A stretch of 20,199 nucleotides of DNA from Sphingomonadales bacterium (GTDB taxonomy: Bacteria; Pseudomonadota; Alphaproteobacteria; Sphingomonadales; Sphingomonadaceae), in assembly GCA_025360285.1 (NCBI GenBank), contig JANYCM010000297.1, forward strand, positions 1 through 20,199, in the 5' to 3' direction. Positions 7,038 through 14,967 of the stretch are shown in pieces. A program made the position numbers and the translations under genes. How positions within the stretch are numbered: the first letter of the stretch is position 1; every line of letters begins with the position of its first letter. The notes beneath the pieces were generated by a model. It was given only the letters and a program-made list of their open reading frames with translations, ran no database searches and had not been told where the DNA came from.

Positions 7038-8341
7038 GAACTTCTCCCCAAATCCACGCGCAAGGTCAACGCAGCGGTCGTGCTGGTGTAATTATAAAGG
7101 TCAGGCACCGAATGGCGTTGCTGGTGCGCCACTTCAATGCCGATGTAATAGAGTTTCACCGGCTGATAACCGATCTGGGCATAGACGCGATCGACGCGAT
7201 CACTGACCCGGCGTTGCGGTTCAACCAGGGTGGCAAAGCTGCTACGATAATTGCGTTCATTGCGGGTCACGCCCAGGCCGGCCGTAAGCGAGCTGCCCAG
7301 CTTGTAGGTCGCATCGACGCCAAACTGCCGATCGACGATGAACAGCGAACCGACATTGGCCGATACGGTTGCCGATTGCGCCGCCGAAAATTGGAAGCTG
7401 AGGCGCGGCGACGGCTTGTAGGCGATGCCCGCGTCATAGCCGCCACCGCTGTAACCGGCGCGCGGAACGAGAAAGACATTGCCCAGACCATCAGGCACCA
7501 AAGTCGCATCGGGCTTGGGCTTGACCTTGATATAGGACAGGCCCAGCGACACTTGCAGACGTGAACCCAATTGCCGTTCAAAGCCCAGCCGCGCCGACAG
7601 GAAACGCACCCGATCATTGACCGGGCCGGTAACTGCCGTGACGATACGACCCGGATATTCGACGTCATTGATCGATCCGCCGAGCGAAAACCGGCCCAGC
7701 GCCGGCAGCGAATAGCTCAAACTCGGCGAATAGGTCGTGCTGTTGACGTCGAACGCCTTGCGCTGGGCCAATTCATTGCGGATTTCGCTGTGGCGAACGG
7801 TGCCGCCAAAGCCGAAACCCACCGGGGACTGGCACGTCAACGAACCGCCAGTGACGAAATTGTCCTGCACATTGGGCACAAAGGTCGCCTGGTCGGACAG
7901 GGTGCTGAGCCGGCTGGAATATTGGCTGACCAGCGATCCGCTGCACCGCACCCCCAGCCGCCAATTAAGGCCGCCGCCGATCAGGTAGCGATTGCGGTTG
8001 AAGGCCGATTTGTCGATGACAATGTCGCGGCCGACATCGCCGCCGATGAACAATTGCTGGCGGCCCACCGGCAGCCCCAGGCCGGCCGACACCAAAGGCG
8101 ACACCCGGACCCCGGCTTCGCCCGGATTGGTGCGCCGGAAATTGCTGTCCGACACGGTGCGCACCGAGGCCTGGAGGTCATAACCACGGCCCACGACCGG
8201 CGACACATCGATCAGGCCGGAACTTTGCAGCGCCGGGTCATCGCCATCGGTGCTCGGGGTCGCAACGACAGGCGCGGCCACAATGATCGCTGACAGGATC
8301 AGCGATGCCCCCGTCATGCGGCGCAATGCCCAATCCGCCAA
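7034..8341 (-). CDS. Outer-membrane beta-barrel protein of the EPS locus
   Basis: The product (435 residues from a TTG at 8341) has a signal peptide with Arg-Arg before a hydrophobic stretch ending APVVA/T. The rest alternates polar and hydrophobic residues in short amphipathic strands, such as LSFQFSAAQSATVSA and AALTLRVDLGRSS at the C-terminus, as expected for an outer-membrane barrel. It resembles the outer-membrane beta-barrel proteins found in exosortase/EPS clusters. It opens the minus-strand export operon and its stop overlaps the OPX start (ATGA, 7034-7037). The TTG has an excellent AAGGAAGGG seven bases upstream. An ATG at 8317 would still give a usable signal peptide, while starts at 8455 or 8419 would place about 40 non-signal residues in front. 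Role as EPS porin is inferred from the OPX partner lacking a pore helix. Confidence 0.78.
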   Translation of the reverse strand: MADWALRRMTGASLILSAIIVAAPVVATPSTDGDDPALQSSGLIDVSPVVGRGYDLQASVRTVSDSNFRRTNPGEAGVRVSPLVSAGLGLPVGRQQLFIGGDVGRDIVIDKSAFNRNRYLIGGGLNWRLGVRCSGSLVSQYSSRLSTLSDQATFVPNVQDNFVTGGSLTCQSPVGFGFGGTVRHSEIRNELAQRKAFDVNSTTYSPSLSYSLPALGRFSLGGSINDVEYPGRIVTAVTGPVNDRVRFLSARLGFERQLGSRLQVSLGLSYIKVKPKPDATLVPDGLGNVFLVPRAGYSGGGYDAGIAYKPSPRLSFQFSAAQSATVSANVGSLFIVDRQFGVDATYKLGSSLTAGLGVTRNERNYRSSFATLVEPQRRVSDRVDRVYAQIGYQPVKLYYIGIEVAHQQRHSVPDLYNYTSTTAALTLRVDLGRSS

Positions 8342-8554
8342 GACCAACCCTTCCTTCGCTGTGCATCGAATTACTGTCACGGCTGCTACACGCCCCGCGT
8401 CAAGCCGGCAAGTTACCATGGCATTGGTGTTTCTGTCGTCACACGGGCTTGACACCGGGCCCCGGATACAAAAACCGCTTTAAAAGCACCTGTGAATCGC
8501 CGGGTCTGCCGTATATAGGAACGTCAGTCTCTAGCATGACGGGATCACGACGCG
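8342..8554. promoter_or_regulatory. Divergent control region between export operon and synthesis operon
   Basis: This 213-base gap separates the two main operons, which are read away from each other, so promoters for both should be here. Seen: AAGGAAGGG (ribosome site of the minus-strand TTG start) at 8348-8356; an isolated TTGACA at 8450-8455; a TATATA at 8512-8517 on the plus strand without a good -35 partner; and two short perfect 5+1+5 palindromes, CCGGGCCCCGG (8455-8465) and GCTTTAAAAGC (8477-8487), with centres 22 bases apart. No small gene is supported. The function as a bidirectional promoter is inferred from layout. Confidence 0.5.
8348..8356 (-). promoter_or_regulatory. Ribosome binding site deciding the TTG start of the beta-barrel gene
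   Basis: On the minus strand this reads AAGGAAGGG, an almost ideal Shine-Dalgarno sequence, whose AAGGAAGG core lies about seven bases upstream of a TTG at 8341. No comparable site precedes the in-frame ATGs at 8317 and 8419, so it supports the rare TTG start. Confidence 0.5.
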
Positions 8555-9979
8555 ATGAATTGGAGACCTTGGGCACGGTCACAGCCAGAGCAACCGGGGG
8601 ATGCGCCGCAAGAATCGCCGCCGGCCGCCGACAATATTAACATGATCGCTGTCGCCATCCCTGAAACAGATGTCCTGTCTGTGCCGGCTTTTTCAGCGCG
8701 GGAGCGCCCGGCGGCCATTCTTGACCGCCTGTGGCACGAACCGGCCGAGTCCAGTCGTTCCGCCAGCCTGCCGCGCTTTGCCGCCAGCGCGTCGGACGAT
8801 GTTGAAAGCGCCGATGTCGATGTCTTGCTCACCCGGCGTCGAATCGCGCTGCGTGATGCGCTGGGCGCGTCGCAGCCGGTGATAAATCGGGAGCATTTTG
8901 CCGGTCGCCGTGATGCCCTGGCGCAATTGATCAGTGCCGTTGAACAACAGCGCATGCACGTTGTCGTCTATGGCGAACGCGGGATTGGCAAGACCAGCCT
9001 GGCGCATGTCTTTGCCGAAACCGCGCGTGAAGCCCGGTATCTCGTGCTCTATGGCAGCTGCGGAACCGAGGCACGCTTCGATACGATGTTCCGCGCCTTT
9101 GCCGCGCGCATTCCGCGGCTCTACCATAAATCGATCCTGCCCAACTCGCCCGAAGCCGAAAGTGGCGGCCATTTCGATACGATGATCGAGGAACATTTCG
9201 GCCCGCGTGAACTTGCCGATCTGCTTTCGGAAATCACCGGCACCAGGGTGATCATCATCCTTGATGAATATGACCGGGTGCTCGATGTCAGTTTCCGCCG
9301 CGATGTCGCCGAACTGATCAAGAATCTGTCGGATCGTGCGGCCAGGGTGCAGTTGGTACTTACCGGGGTGGCGCAGAATCTGGATGAACTGGTCGGCTAT
9401 GCGCCCTCCATCCGGCGCAACATCATGGGCCTGCCGATGCGGCCGCTGTCGATGACCGAGGTGCGCGAAGTTCTGGCCATCGGCGAAAATGCGGCGGACC
9501 TGGTCTATTCCGATGCCGCGGCCAAACTGATCACCACGGTTGCGGGCGGATCACCCTATCTTGTTCGCCTCATGGGCTATCATGCCGGCATGGTGGCGCT
9601 GGGCGCCCGCAATGCCACGGTGACCGAAGCGCATGGCCGCGCCGCCGTCGAGCGCGTGCTGACCGATTGGAATGCCTCGCTGCCCCGCCGGGTCCAGGCC
9701 AATCTGGCGCGTGAGGAAGCCAGGGCGCAATGGCCGCTGCTGATCGCCGCCGCCCGCGCCGGCAGTTCCGCCGATGGCTATTTCAGTGTAGATGATGCGC
9801 TGGTTGAACTCGGCCCCGGCCATGCCGCCGCGGCCGTCGAACGCGCACTGCGCCAGTTTGCACAACCGCATGATCTACTGGAAATCCTTGATGGCGGTGA
9901 ATTGCGCTTCCGCTTCCGCTACCCAGGCGTGTCAGCGCTGCTGCTGATGTCGGCGGCCATGGCACAATTGGCCGCCTGA
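8555..9979 (+). CDS. AAA+ ATPase of unknown function, ORC/STAND-like, EPS-locus associated
   Basis: This 474-residue protein has a long, probably disordered N-terminus (1-105, rich in Pro, Ala and Ser), then an AAA+ core. Walker A is GERGIGKTS (140-148). Walker B is VIIILDEYDR (232-241, catalytic D237/E238). A sensor-1-like LVLTGVAQN follows (267-275), and GGSPYLVRLMGYH (331-343) resembles a sensor-2 helix. The C-terminal part (about 370-474) looks like a winged helix ending RFRYPGVSALLLMSA. The fold resembles Cdc6/ORC1-like and archaeal-type ATPases. It is the first gene of the plus-strand operon, 17 bases before an acyltransferase. No enzymatic EPS role is known to me. PEP-CTERM loci of other exosortase types carry a different, ExeA-like ATPase, so this could be an analogous regulator or assembly factor. 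The ATPase call is firm; the role is unknown. An alternative ATG lies at 8642. Confidence 0.8.
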   Translation: MNWRPWARSQPEQPGDAPQESPPAADNINMIAVAIPETDVLSVPAFSARERPAAILDRLWHEPAESSRSASLPRFAASASDDVESADVDVLLTRRRIALRDALGASQPVINREHFAGRRDALAQLISAVEQQRMHVVVYGERGIGKTSLAHVFAETAREARYLVLYGSCGTEARFDTMFRAFAARIPRLYHKSILPNSPEAESGGHFDTMIEEHFGPRELADLLSEITGTRVIIILDEYDRVLDVSFRRDVAELIKNLSDRAARVQLVLTGVAQNLDELVGYAPSIRRNIMGLPMRPLSMTEVREVLAIGENAADLVYSDAAAKLITTVAGGSPYLVRLMGYHAGMVALGARNATVTEAHGRAAVERVLTDWNASLPRRVQANLAREEARAQWPLLIAAARAGSSADGYFSVDDALVELGPGHAAAAVERALRQFAQPHDLLEILDGGELRFRFRYPGVSALLLMSAAMAQLAA

Positions 9980-9996
9980 ATGACACGAACCCGGCG

Positions 9997-10599
9997 ATGA
10001 TCACGCGCCTGATCGAAAAATTGCGCCTGCGGCTGTGGCAGCGCGACGAATATGAAAGCCTGGCGCTGCGCGCCTATGCGGCGCGCCATTGGCAGCTCGA
10101 AGTCGGGCTGTACAGCTATGGCTGTTTCGACCGGTGGCGCTTTCCGGCGCGCACGCGGATCGGCCGCTATTGCTCCTTTGCCAAATCCGTCCGCATCCTC
10201 GATGCCAATCATCCGATGGATTCGCTGACGACGCATCCGTTTCTGTATGAAGCCAAATTTGGTGTGATTCCCGCCGATCGCATCGATCCGGCCTGGCTGG
10301 AGATCAGCGACGATGTCTGGATCGGCCATAATGCCATCATCACGCCGGGCTGCAAGGCCATCGGCCGCGGCGCCATCATCGGCGCCGGCGCCGTCGTCAC
10401 CACCGATGTGCCGCCCTATGCAATCATGACTGGCCTGCCGGCGCGGCACCGGCGCGACCGCTTCGATGCCGCCACCATCGCCGCCATCGAAGCCTCGCGC
10501 TGGTGGGAAGGTGACAAGGCCAGCCTGAAGGCGCTGGTTGCTACACGGCCGGAAGCGGCGTTTCATCCCGGCCCCACCACGCTTGGCCCGCAGCTTTGA
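9997..10599 (+). CDS. Hexapeptide-repeat acyltransferase (CatB/XAT-like)
   Basis: This 200-residue enzyme of the left-handed beta-helix acyltransferase class probably moves an acetyl group from acetyl-CoA to a hydroxyl of a sugar or polymer in the cytoplasm. It shows hexapeptide-type turns (TRIGRYCSFAKSVRIL at 53-68 and a long run DVWIGHNAIITPGCKAIG from 106). The conserved NHP motif (71-73) contains the likely catalytic His72, followed by LTTHPF as in xenobiotic/serine acetyltransferase relatives. A short C-terminal helix follows (RFDAATIAAIEASRWW). It lies 17 bases after the ATPase gene and 49 bases before the first GT2, so it belongs to the same operon and likely O-acetylates the repeat unit. 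The substrate cannot be told from the sequence. Confidence 0.88.
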   Translation: MITRLIEKLRLRLWQRDEYESLALRAYAARHWQLEVGLYSYGCFDRWRFPARTRIGRYCSFAKSVRILDANHPMDSLTTHPFLYEAKFGVIPADRIDPAWLEISDDVWIGHNAIITPGCKAIGRGAIIGAGAVVTTDVPPYAIMTGLPARHRRDRFDAATIAAIEASRWWEGDKASLKALVATRPEAAFHPGPTTLGPQL

Positions 10600-10648
10600 C
10601 AGCAATTCCGGTTGGCAGCACGACCCGTGATCGGTATTGCACTGCAAC

Positions 10649-11632
10649 ATGACCAGCATGGGGGCCGATCATCCGACGACTGTGGCTGCCTGCCCGGCGG
10701 TCGCGCCGGGTGTTGGCTCGCCGCCCCCGCGCGTGTCGGTGATCATCCCGCACCTCAATACCCCCGACATGCTGGCGCGCTGCCTGACATCGGTGGTGGC
10801 ACAGTGCCTGGATCATGGCACGGCGGACGTGATCGTCGTCGATAATGGTTCGCGAATGTCGCTCGATGCGGTGATGGCAGCATTCCCGGGGGTGCGATTC
10901 CTGGCCGAACCCCGGCCCGGCCCTGGCCTCGCACGCAATCGCGGCATTGCCGCTGCCAGGGCGCCGCTGCTGGCCTTTATCGATGCCGATTGCCGCGCCG
11001 CCCCTGGCTGGCTCCAGGCAGCGGTTGATGCGTTGGACGGGGATGAGCAAACCACCGTCATCGGCGGTGACGTGAAGATCGATTTTGTCGATCCACGCCA
11101 CCTGACGGGTATCGAAGCCTATGAGGCGGTGTTCGGCTTTCGCCAGAAGCTTTACATCGAACAAAAGCAATTTTCGGTCACGGCGAATCTGGCGATGGCG
11201 GCACCGGTCCATGCCCTGGTCGGCCCCTTTGCCGGCATCGAACGCGCCGAGGATGTCGATTGGGGACAACGCGCCCATGCCGCCGGCCATGCCACCCGTT
11301 TCGTGCCGTCAATGCTGGTCTATCATCCGGCCCGGCCGGATTTCGCGGCGCTGACCCGCAAATGGCAACGTCATGTTCGGCATGATTACAATGACCATGT
11401 CGCAATGGGTCGGCCATTATGGCGATGGTTCGCCCGCGCTATCGCGCTGCTGGCGTCCATCCCCGTCGAGAGCCTGAAGCTGTTAACATCTGATAAATTG
11501 TCAGGATTGAATAACCGCTGTCTCGGGATCGGCATTTTGGCCCGCATCCGGCTTTTTCGCGCCATGGAAATGGCCCGCCTGACGTATACGCCGTCCGAAT
11601 CGGGGGCCGATTTCTGGAACCGACACGCATGA
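10649..11632 (+). CDS. Glycosyltransferase family 2 (first)
   Basis: This GT-A fold inverting glycosyltransferase adds a sugar from a nucleotide-sugar donor to the lipid-linked repeat unit at the cytoplasmic face. With the ATG at 10649 (327 residues), it shows VSVIIPHLN (29-37), VIVVDNGS (61-68), GLARNRGIA (93-101), the metal-binding FIDAD (110-114) and ERAEDVDWGQR (198-208), the last carrying the usual acidic catalytic ED. A TTG at 10637 gives a 331-residue version; neither start has a strong ribosome site. Its stop overlaps the next GT2 by four bases (ATGA, 11629-11632), so the two are co-translated. The C-terminal part contains a hydrophobic or amphipathic stretch (about 255-275) that may attach it to the membrane. 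A short AT-richer patch lies near 11479-11517. Confidence 0.9.
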   Translation: MTSMGADHPTTVAACPAVAPGVGSPPPRVSVIIPHLNTPDMLARCLTSVVAQCLDHGTADVIVVDNGSRMSLDAVMAAFPGVRFLAEPRPGPGLARNRGIAAARAPLLAFIDADCRAAPGWLQAAVDALDGDEQTTVIGGDVKIDFVDPRHLTGIEAYEAVFGFRQKLYIEQKQFSVTANLAMAAPVHALVGPFAGIERAEDVDWGQRAHAAGHATRFVPSMLVYHPARPDFAALTRKWQRHVRHDYNDHVAMGRPLWRWFARAIALLASIPVESLKLLTSDKLSGLNNRCLGIGILARIRLFRAMEMARLTYTPSESGADFWNRHA

Positions 11633-12711
11633 ACGAAAATATCGCCGATCAGACACCAGTGGCGGAGGCGCCGCGCGCCGCAGCGCGGCGGGCCGAACCG
11701 GCGCGCCTGGGCATCGTCCTGGTCAACTGGAAGCGCCCGGCCGATACGATCGAATGTTTGGAATCGGTGTTTCGCAGCTCGATTCCGGTCCGCGTCGTCG
11801 TTGTGGACAATGATTCAGGCGATGACTCACTGGACAAAATCGCGGCCTGGGCGGCCGGTCATCTGCCCGCCACGCCGACCAATCCCGAAATGGCGCGGTT
11901 TTCGCAGCCGGCGCTGCCAAAGCCGATCCGCACCAACCGCCTCGCAGCCGCCGATATCAGCGGCGTGGCAGGACGCAGCGATGTACCGCTGACGCTGGTT
12001 GAAGCCGGCGGCAATCTCGGCTTTGCCGGCGGCAACAACCTTGGCCTGCGCCTCCTCCTCGCCGATCCGCGCATCGATTATTTCTGGCTGCTCAACAATG
12101 ATACCGTCATCGAAGCGAGTGCCGCCGCGGCGCTGGTTTCACGCATGGCCGCCACCCACAATATTGGCATGTGCGGCACGGTGGTGCGCTTTTATCATCA
12201 CCCCGACATGCTGCAGGCGCTAAACGGCCATCGCTTCAGCGTCTGGACCGGGCAATCGCGCGGCATCGGGGCACGGGAATCGGCCAGCCTGCCCTTTGAT
12301 CCGGCGCGCGTTGCCGCCGAAACCGATTTCGTCCTCGGCGCGTCACTGGCCGCCAGCCGATCCTTTCTGGAAACCATCGGCCCGATGAATGAAAGCTATT
12401 TCCTCTATTATGAGGAAATCGATTGGGCAAAACGCGGTGAAAATCGCTATGTCATCGGCTTTGCGCAAGGGGCGACCGTCTATCACAAGGAAGGCGGATC
12501 GATCGGATCATCGGGCGTGCCCGGTGCCCGCAGCGACATGTCGGACTATTGGCTGACACGGTCCCGCCTGGCCTTCATCCGCAGGCATTGGCCGTTGCTG
12601 CTGCCCTGGCATTGGATCGTTTCGCTTGGTCTGGTGGCACGCCGACTGCTGCGCCGTCAGCCCCGCAAGGCCATGGCTATAATGCGGGCGCTGTTTGGCG
12701 TTAAATATTGA
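11629..12711 (+). CDS. Glycosyltransferase family 2 (second), rhamnosyltransferase-like
   Basis: This 360-residue enzyme resembles WbbL-type GT2 enzymes, many of which use dTDP-rhamnose. It shows IVLVNWKRPADTIECLES (29-46), VVVVDNDSGDDS (56-67), GGNLGFAGGNNLG (127-139), the DxD equivalent WLLNNDT (153-159), the acceptor/catalytic segment FLYYEEIDWAKR (258-269) and VYHKEGGSIG (284-293). Residues about 76-119 form an insertion rich in Pro and Arg between the nucleotide-binding segments, longer than usual. A basic hydrophobic stretch near the C-terminus (LLLPWHWIVSLGLVARRLLRR) may bind the membrane. The dTDP-rhamnose genes in the same operon make rhamnose a likely donor, but this is inferred. 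It starts within a 4-base overlap with the preceding GT2. Confidence 0.9.
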   Translation: MNENIADQTPVAEAPRAAARRAEPARLGIVLVNWKRPADTIECLESVFRSSIPVRVVVVDNDSGDDSLDKIAAWAAGHLPATPTNPEMARFSQPALPKPIRTNRLAAADISGVAGRSDVPLTLVEAGGNLGFAGGNNLGLRLLLADPRIDYFWLLNNDTVIEASAAAALVSRMAATHNIGMCGTVVRFYHHPDMLQALNGHRFSVWTGQSRGIGARESASLPFDPARVAAETDFVLGASLAASRSFLETIGPMNESYFLYYEEIDWAKRGENRYVIGFAQGATVYHKEGGSIGSSGVPGARSDMSDYWLTRSRLAFIRRHWPLLLPWHWIVSLGLVARRLLRRQPRKAMAIMRALFGVKY

Positions 12712-12763
12712 CCGGGAAGCCGCCTGTGGCGCATTCGGCTATGGATGACCGGCTAAACGGCAT

Positions 12764-12769
12764 GGGGAG
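12764..12769 (+). promoter_or_regulatory. Ribosome binding site of the EpsD-like gene
   Basis: GGGGAG lies six bases before the ATG at 12776, one of the clearest ribosome sites in the window. It fits a gene that is not translationally coupled to its upstream neighbour, since the gap to the GT2 stop is 64 bases. Confidence 0.5.
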
Positions 12770-12775
12770 TTTGAA

Positions 12776-13750
12776 ATGATGGTGTTGGCCCAAAAAAGAG
12801 TGCAGGCAGGATTTCTGGCTTCGGCGGCCGTCGCGCTGTTGACGCTGGCAGGCTGTGACAGCGCCGAAAAGACCCCGGGTGGTCAGGTTGTCGCGCGAGT
12901 CGATGGCCGCGACGTCACCATCCATGAACTCAACGCCGAATTGAAGCTGATCCCCAACCGCGGCACGCCCGACCAGCGCAAGCTCGTCGAAGCCGTGGCA
13001 CTGGCGCGGGTCGTCGAGCGCAAGATGCTGGCCGACGAAGCCCAGAAGCGCAATCTGGACAAGAACCCGGATTTCCTGATGGCCAAGCAACGCACCGATG
13101 AAAACCTTCTCGTCCAGGTGCTGCAATCCGACATCCAGTCCAAGGTGCAGGCGACAACCCGCGAGGCGGCGCAGAAATTTGTCGCTGACAATCCGCAATT
13201 GTTCGGCGACCGCAAGATTTTCACGATCGACCAGATCCAGTTCCTGCAACCCGCCAACCTTGATTCGCTGCCGTTGAAGGCCGCCAAATCGATGGGCGAA
13301 GTCGAAAAGATCCTGCTCGATGCCAATATCGAATATCGCCGCGCGCCGCAGCAACTCGATTCGCTGGCCATCGCCCCGGCACTGACGACAGCGATCAGCA
13401 AGATCAGCGCCACCGCCAATGGCGAACCCTTCATCTTCGCCGACCAGCCCAATGGTGCCCCGGCCCCGATCATCTATGTCAACAATGTGACCAGCACGGC
13501 GACCAAGCCGTTCATCGGCGAAAAGGCCGTCACCTTCGCCCAGAATATCCTGCAACGGCAGGAAGTGCAGAAGCGACTGGCGAGCGAATTGAACCGCTTC
13601 AAGGAAAGCTACAAATCTAAGATCGTCTATGCCAAGGGCTATGGCCCGCCGGTTTTCCCCAAGCCACCTGTGGCCACGCCGGCTGCCCCTGATGCAGCAG
13701 CAGCGACCGCAACAGCAACACCCGCCGCAACACCGGCACCCGCCAAATAG
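12776..13750 (+). CDS. EpsD-like lipoprotein (SurA-N/peptidyl-prolyl isomerase family)
   Basis: EpsD-family proteins are lipoproteins of the SurA/parvulin group found in exosortase-linked EPS loci. This 324-residue product has a lipoprotein signal with lipobox LAGC (24-27), so Cys27 would be lipidated. The next residue is Asp28, the classic inner-membrane retention signal in enterobacteria. The body has VARVDGRDVTIHELNAEL (38-55), the usual SurA-N opening, then long charged helices (VERKMLADEAQKR, EVQKRLASELNRFKESY). The central region resembles a parvulin domain but I see no convincing catalytic residues. The last about 30 residues are an Ala/Thr/Pro low-complexity tail. It probably acts as a periplasmic chaperone for export or sorting. 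It sits between glycosyltransferases and the pyruvyl transferase. Confidence 0.75.
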   Translation: MMVLAQKRVQAGFLASAAVALLTLAGCDSAEKTPGGQVVARVDGRDVTIHELNAELKLIPNRGTPDQRKLVEAVALARVVERKMLADEAQKRNLDKNPDFLMAKQRTDENLLVQVLQSDIQSKVQATTREAAQKFVADNPQLFGDRKIFTIDQIQFLQPANLDSLPLKAAKSMGEVEKILLDANIEYRRAPQQLDSLAIAPALTTAISKISATANGEPFIFADQPNGAPAPIIYVNNVTSTATKPFIGEKAVTFAQNILQRQEVQKRLASELNRFKESYKSKIVYAKGYGPPVFPKPPVATPAAPDAAAATATATPAATPAPAK

Positions 13751-13759
13751 ACTATCGGC

Positions 13760-13781
13760 ACGGGGGCGCTCCCGCCCCCGT
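13760..13781 (+). terminator. GC-rich hairpin after the EpsD-like gene, possible attenuator
   Basis: ACGGGGGCG and CGCCCCCGT form a perfect 9-base-pair stem around a 4-base loop, starting 9 bases after the stop codon. It is followed by TCAATTCGG with no run of T, so it is not a standard intrinsic terminator. It may stabilise the upstream mRNA end or partly reduce transcription into the downstream genes. Confidence 0.45.
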
Positions 13782-13800
13782 CAATTCGGAGACAAGGCGC

Positions 13801-14967
13801 TTGCAGACGCTCAGGATCGGCTTGCTCTGGCATTCGGCAGCCGCAGGCAATCTTGGCGTCGGGGCGCTGAGCATCGGCAATATCGCTCTTGCCCGCGCCG
13901 CGGCGGCACGGGCAGGACTGAGACCTGAATTCACCCTGATCGGTGCACGCGAAACCGGCGTGCCCTATATTACCGGCGATGACATCGCCATGCGGGTCAT
14001 CGATGGCCGCTACATGGCATCGCCAGGCGGCTATCTTGCGGATATCCGCGCCCATGACATCATGCTCGATATCGGCGCCGGGGACAGTTTTGCCGACATC
14101 TACCCCGACAAGCGTTTTGCCTATATCATGGCGACCAAGGCGATCCCGATCCTAGCCGGCACACCGCTGCTGCTGTCGCCGCAAACCATCGGGCCGTTCA
14201 CCCGCCAGCCGCACACGGCGCTGGCCGCCTGGGCCTGCCGCAAGGCCCGCGTGGTGTTTGCCCGTGATCCGCTGTCGATGGCGGTGCTGCAGAAAATGGC
14301 ACCCAGCGCCAATGCCCGGCAAGTCATCGATGTGGCCTTCGCCCTGCCCTATGATCGCCCGGCGAAGCTTCCCGGCGGGCCGATCAAGGTTGGTCTCAAT
14401 GTCTCGGGCCTGCTGATGAGCGGCGGTTATTCCGGCAGCAACCAATATGGCCTGGGCTTTGATTATCCGGCGATGACCCGTGCGCTGATCACCGCCTTTA
14501 CGGCCATGCCGGACGTTGAGCTGCACCTGGTGCCGCATGTCATCGCGCCGGATATGCCGCGCGATGATGATGGCGCCGCCTGTGACGCGCTGAAGGCCGA
14601 ATTCCCCCAGGTTCACCGTATTGCCAATTTCGTCTCGCCAACGGCGGCGAAAAGCTGCATCGCCGCGCTGGATTTCCTTGTTGGCGCGCGGATGCACGCC
14701 ACCATCGCAGCCTATTCCGCCGGCATTCCGGTTGTGCCGATCAGCTACAGCCGCAAATTCGAAGGCTTGTATGGCGGGCTGAACTACCCCTGGGTAGTCA
14801 ATGCCAAGGGCATGGATACCGCCACCGCGACGGCCTTTGTGCTCGATGCCTTCGCCCGGCGCGCTGATGTCGCCGCCGATATTGCGCTCGGCACGCCGGT
14901 GATCGAGGCGGGGCTGGAAGCCTATACCGCCGAATTGGCCAACCAGTTCACCGCCGCCGCGCGATGA
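13801..14967 (+). CDS. Polysaccharide pyruvyl transferase family protein
   Basis: Members of this family (CsaB, WcaK, GumL-related) move pyruvate from phosphoenolpyruvate to form ketals on sugars, making the polymer acidic. The 388-residue product shows IGLLWHSAAAGNLGVGALSIGN (6-27), DIGAGDSFADIY (90-101), SPQTIGPF (126-133) and the hallmark GARMHATIAAYSAGIPVVPISYSRK (295-319) with the conserved Arg-Met-His. It starts with TTG at 13801. GGAG nine bases upstream supports this and no ATG is available near the family's N-terminus. Its stop overlaps the next gene (ATGA, 14964-14967). Pairing with an F420-hydrogenase-beta-like gene is seen in other polysaccharide loci, so the two may act together. 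Whether it really adds pyruvate is not proven by family membership alone. Confidence 0.85.
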   Translation: MQTLRIGLLWHSAAAGNLGVGALSIGNIALARAAAARAGLRPEFTLIGARETGVPYITGDDIAMRVIDGRYMASPGGYLADIRAHDIMLDIGAGDSFADIYPDKRFAYIMATKAIPILAGTPLLLSPQTIGPFTRQPHTALAAWACRKARVVFARDPLSMAVLQKMAPSANARQVIDVAFALPYDRPAKLPGGPIKVGLNVSGLLMSGGYSGSNQYGLGFDYPAMTRALITAFTAMPDVELHLVPHVIAPDMPRDDDGAACDALKAEFPQVHRIANFVSPTAAKSCIAALDFLVGARMHATIAAYSAGIPVVPISYSRKFEGLYGGLNYPWVVNAKGMDTATATAFVLDAFARRADVAADIALGTPVIEAGLEAYTAELANQFTAAAR

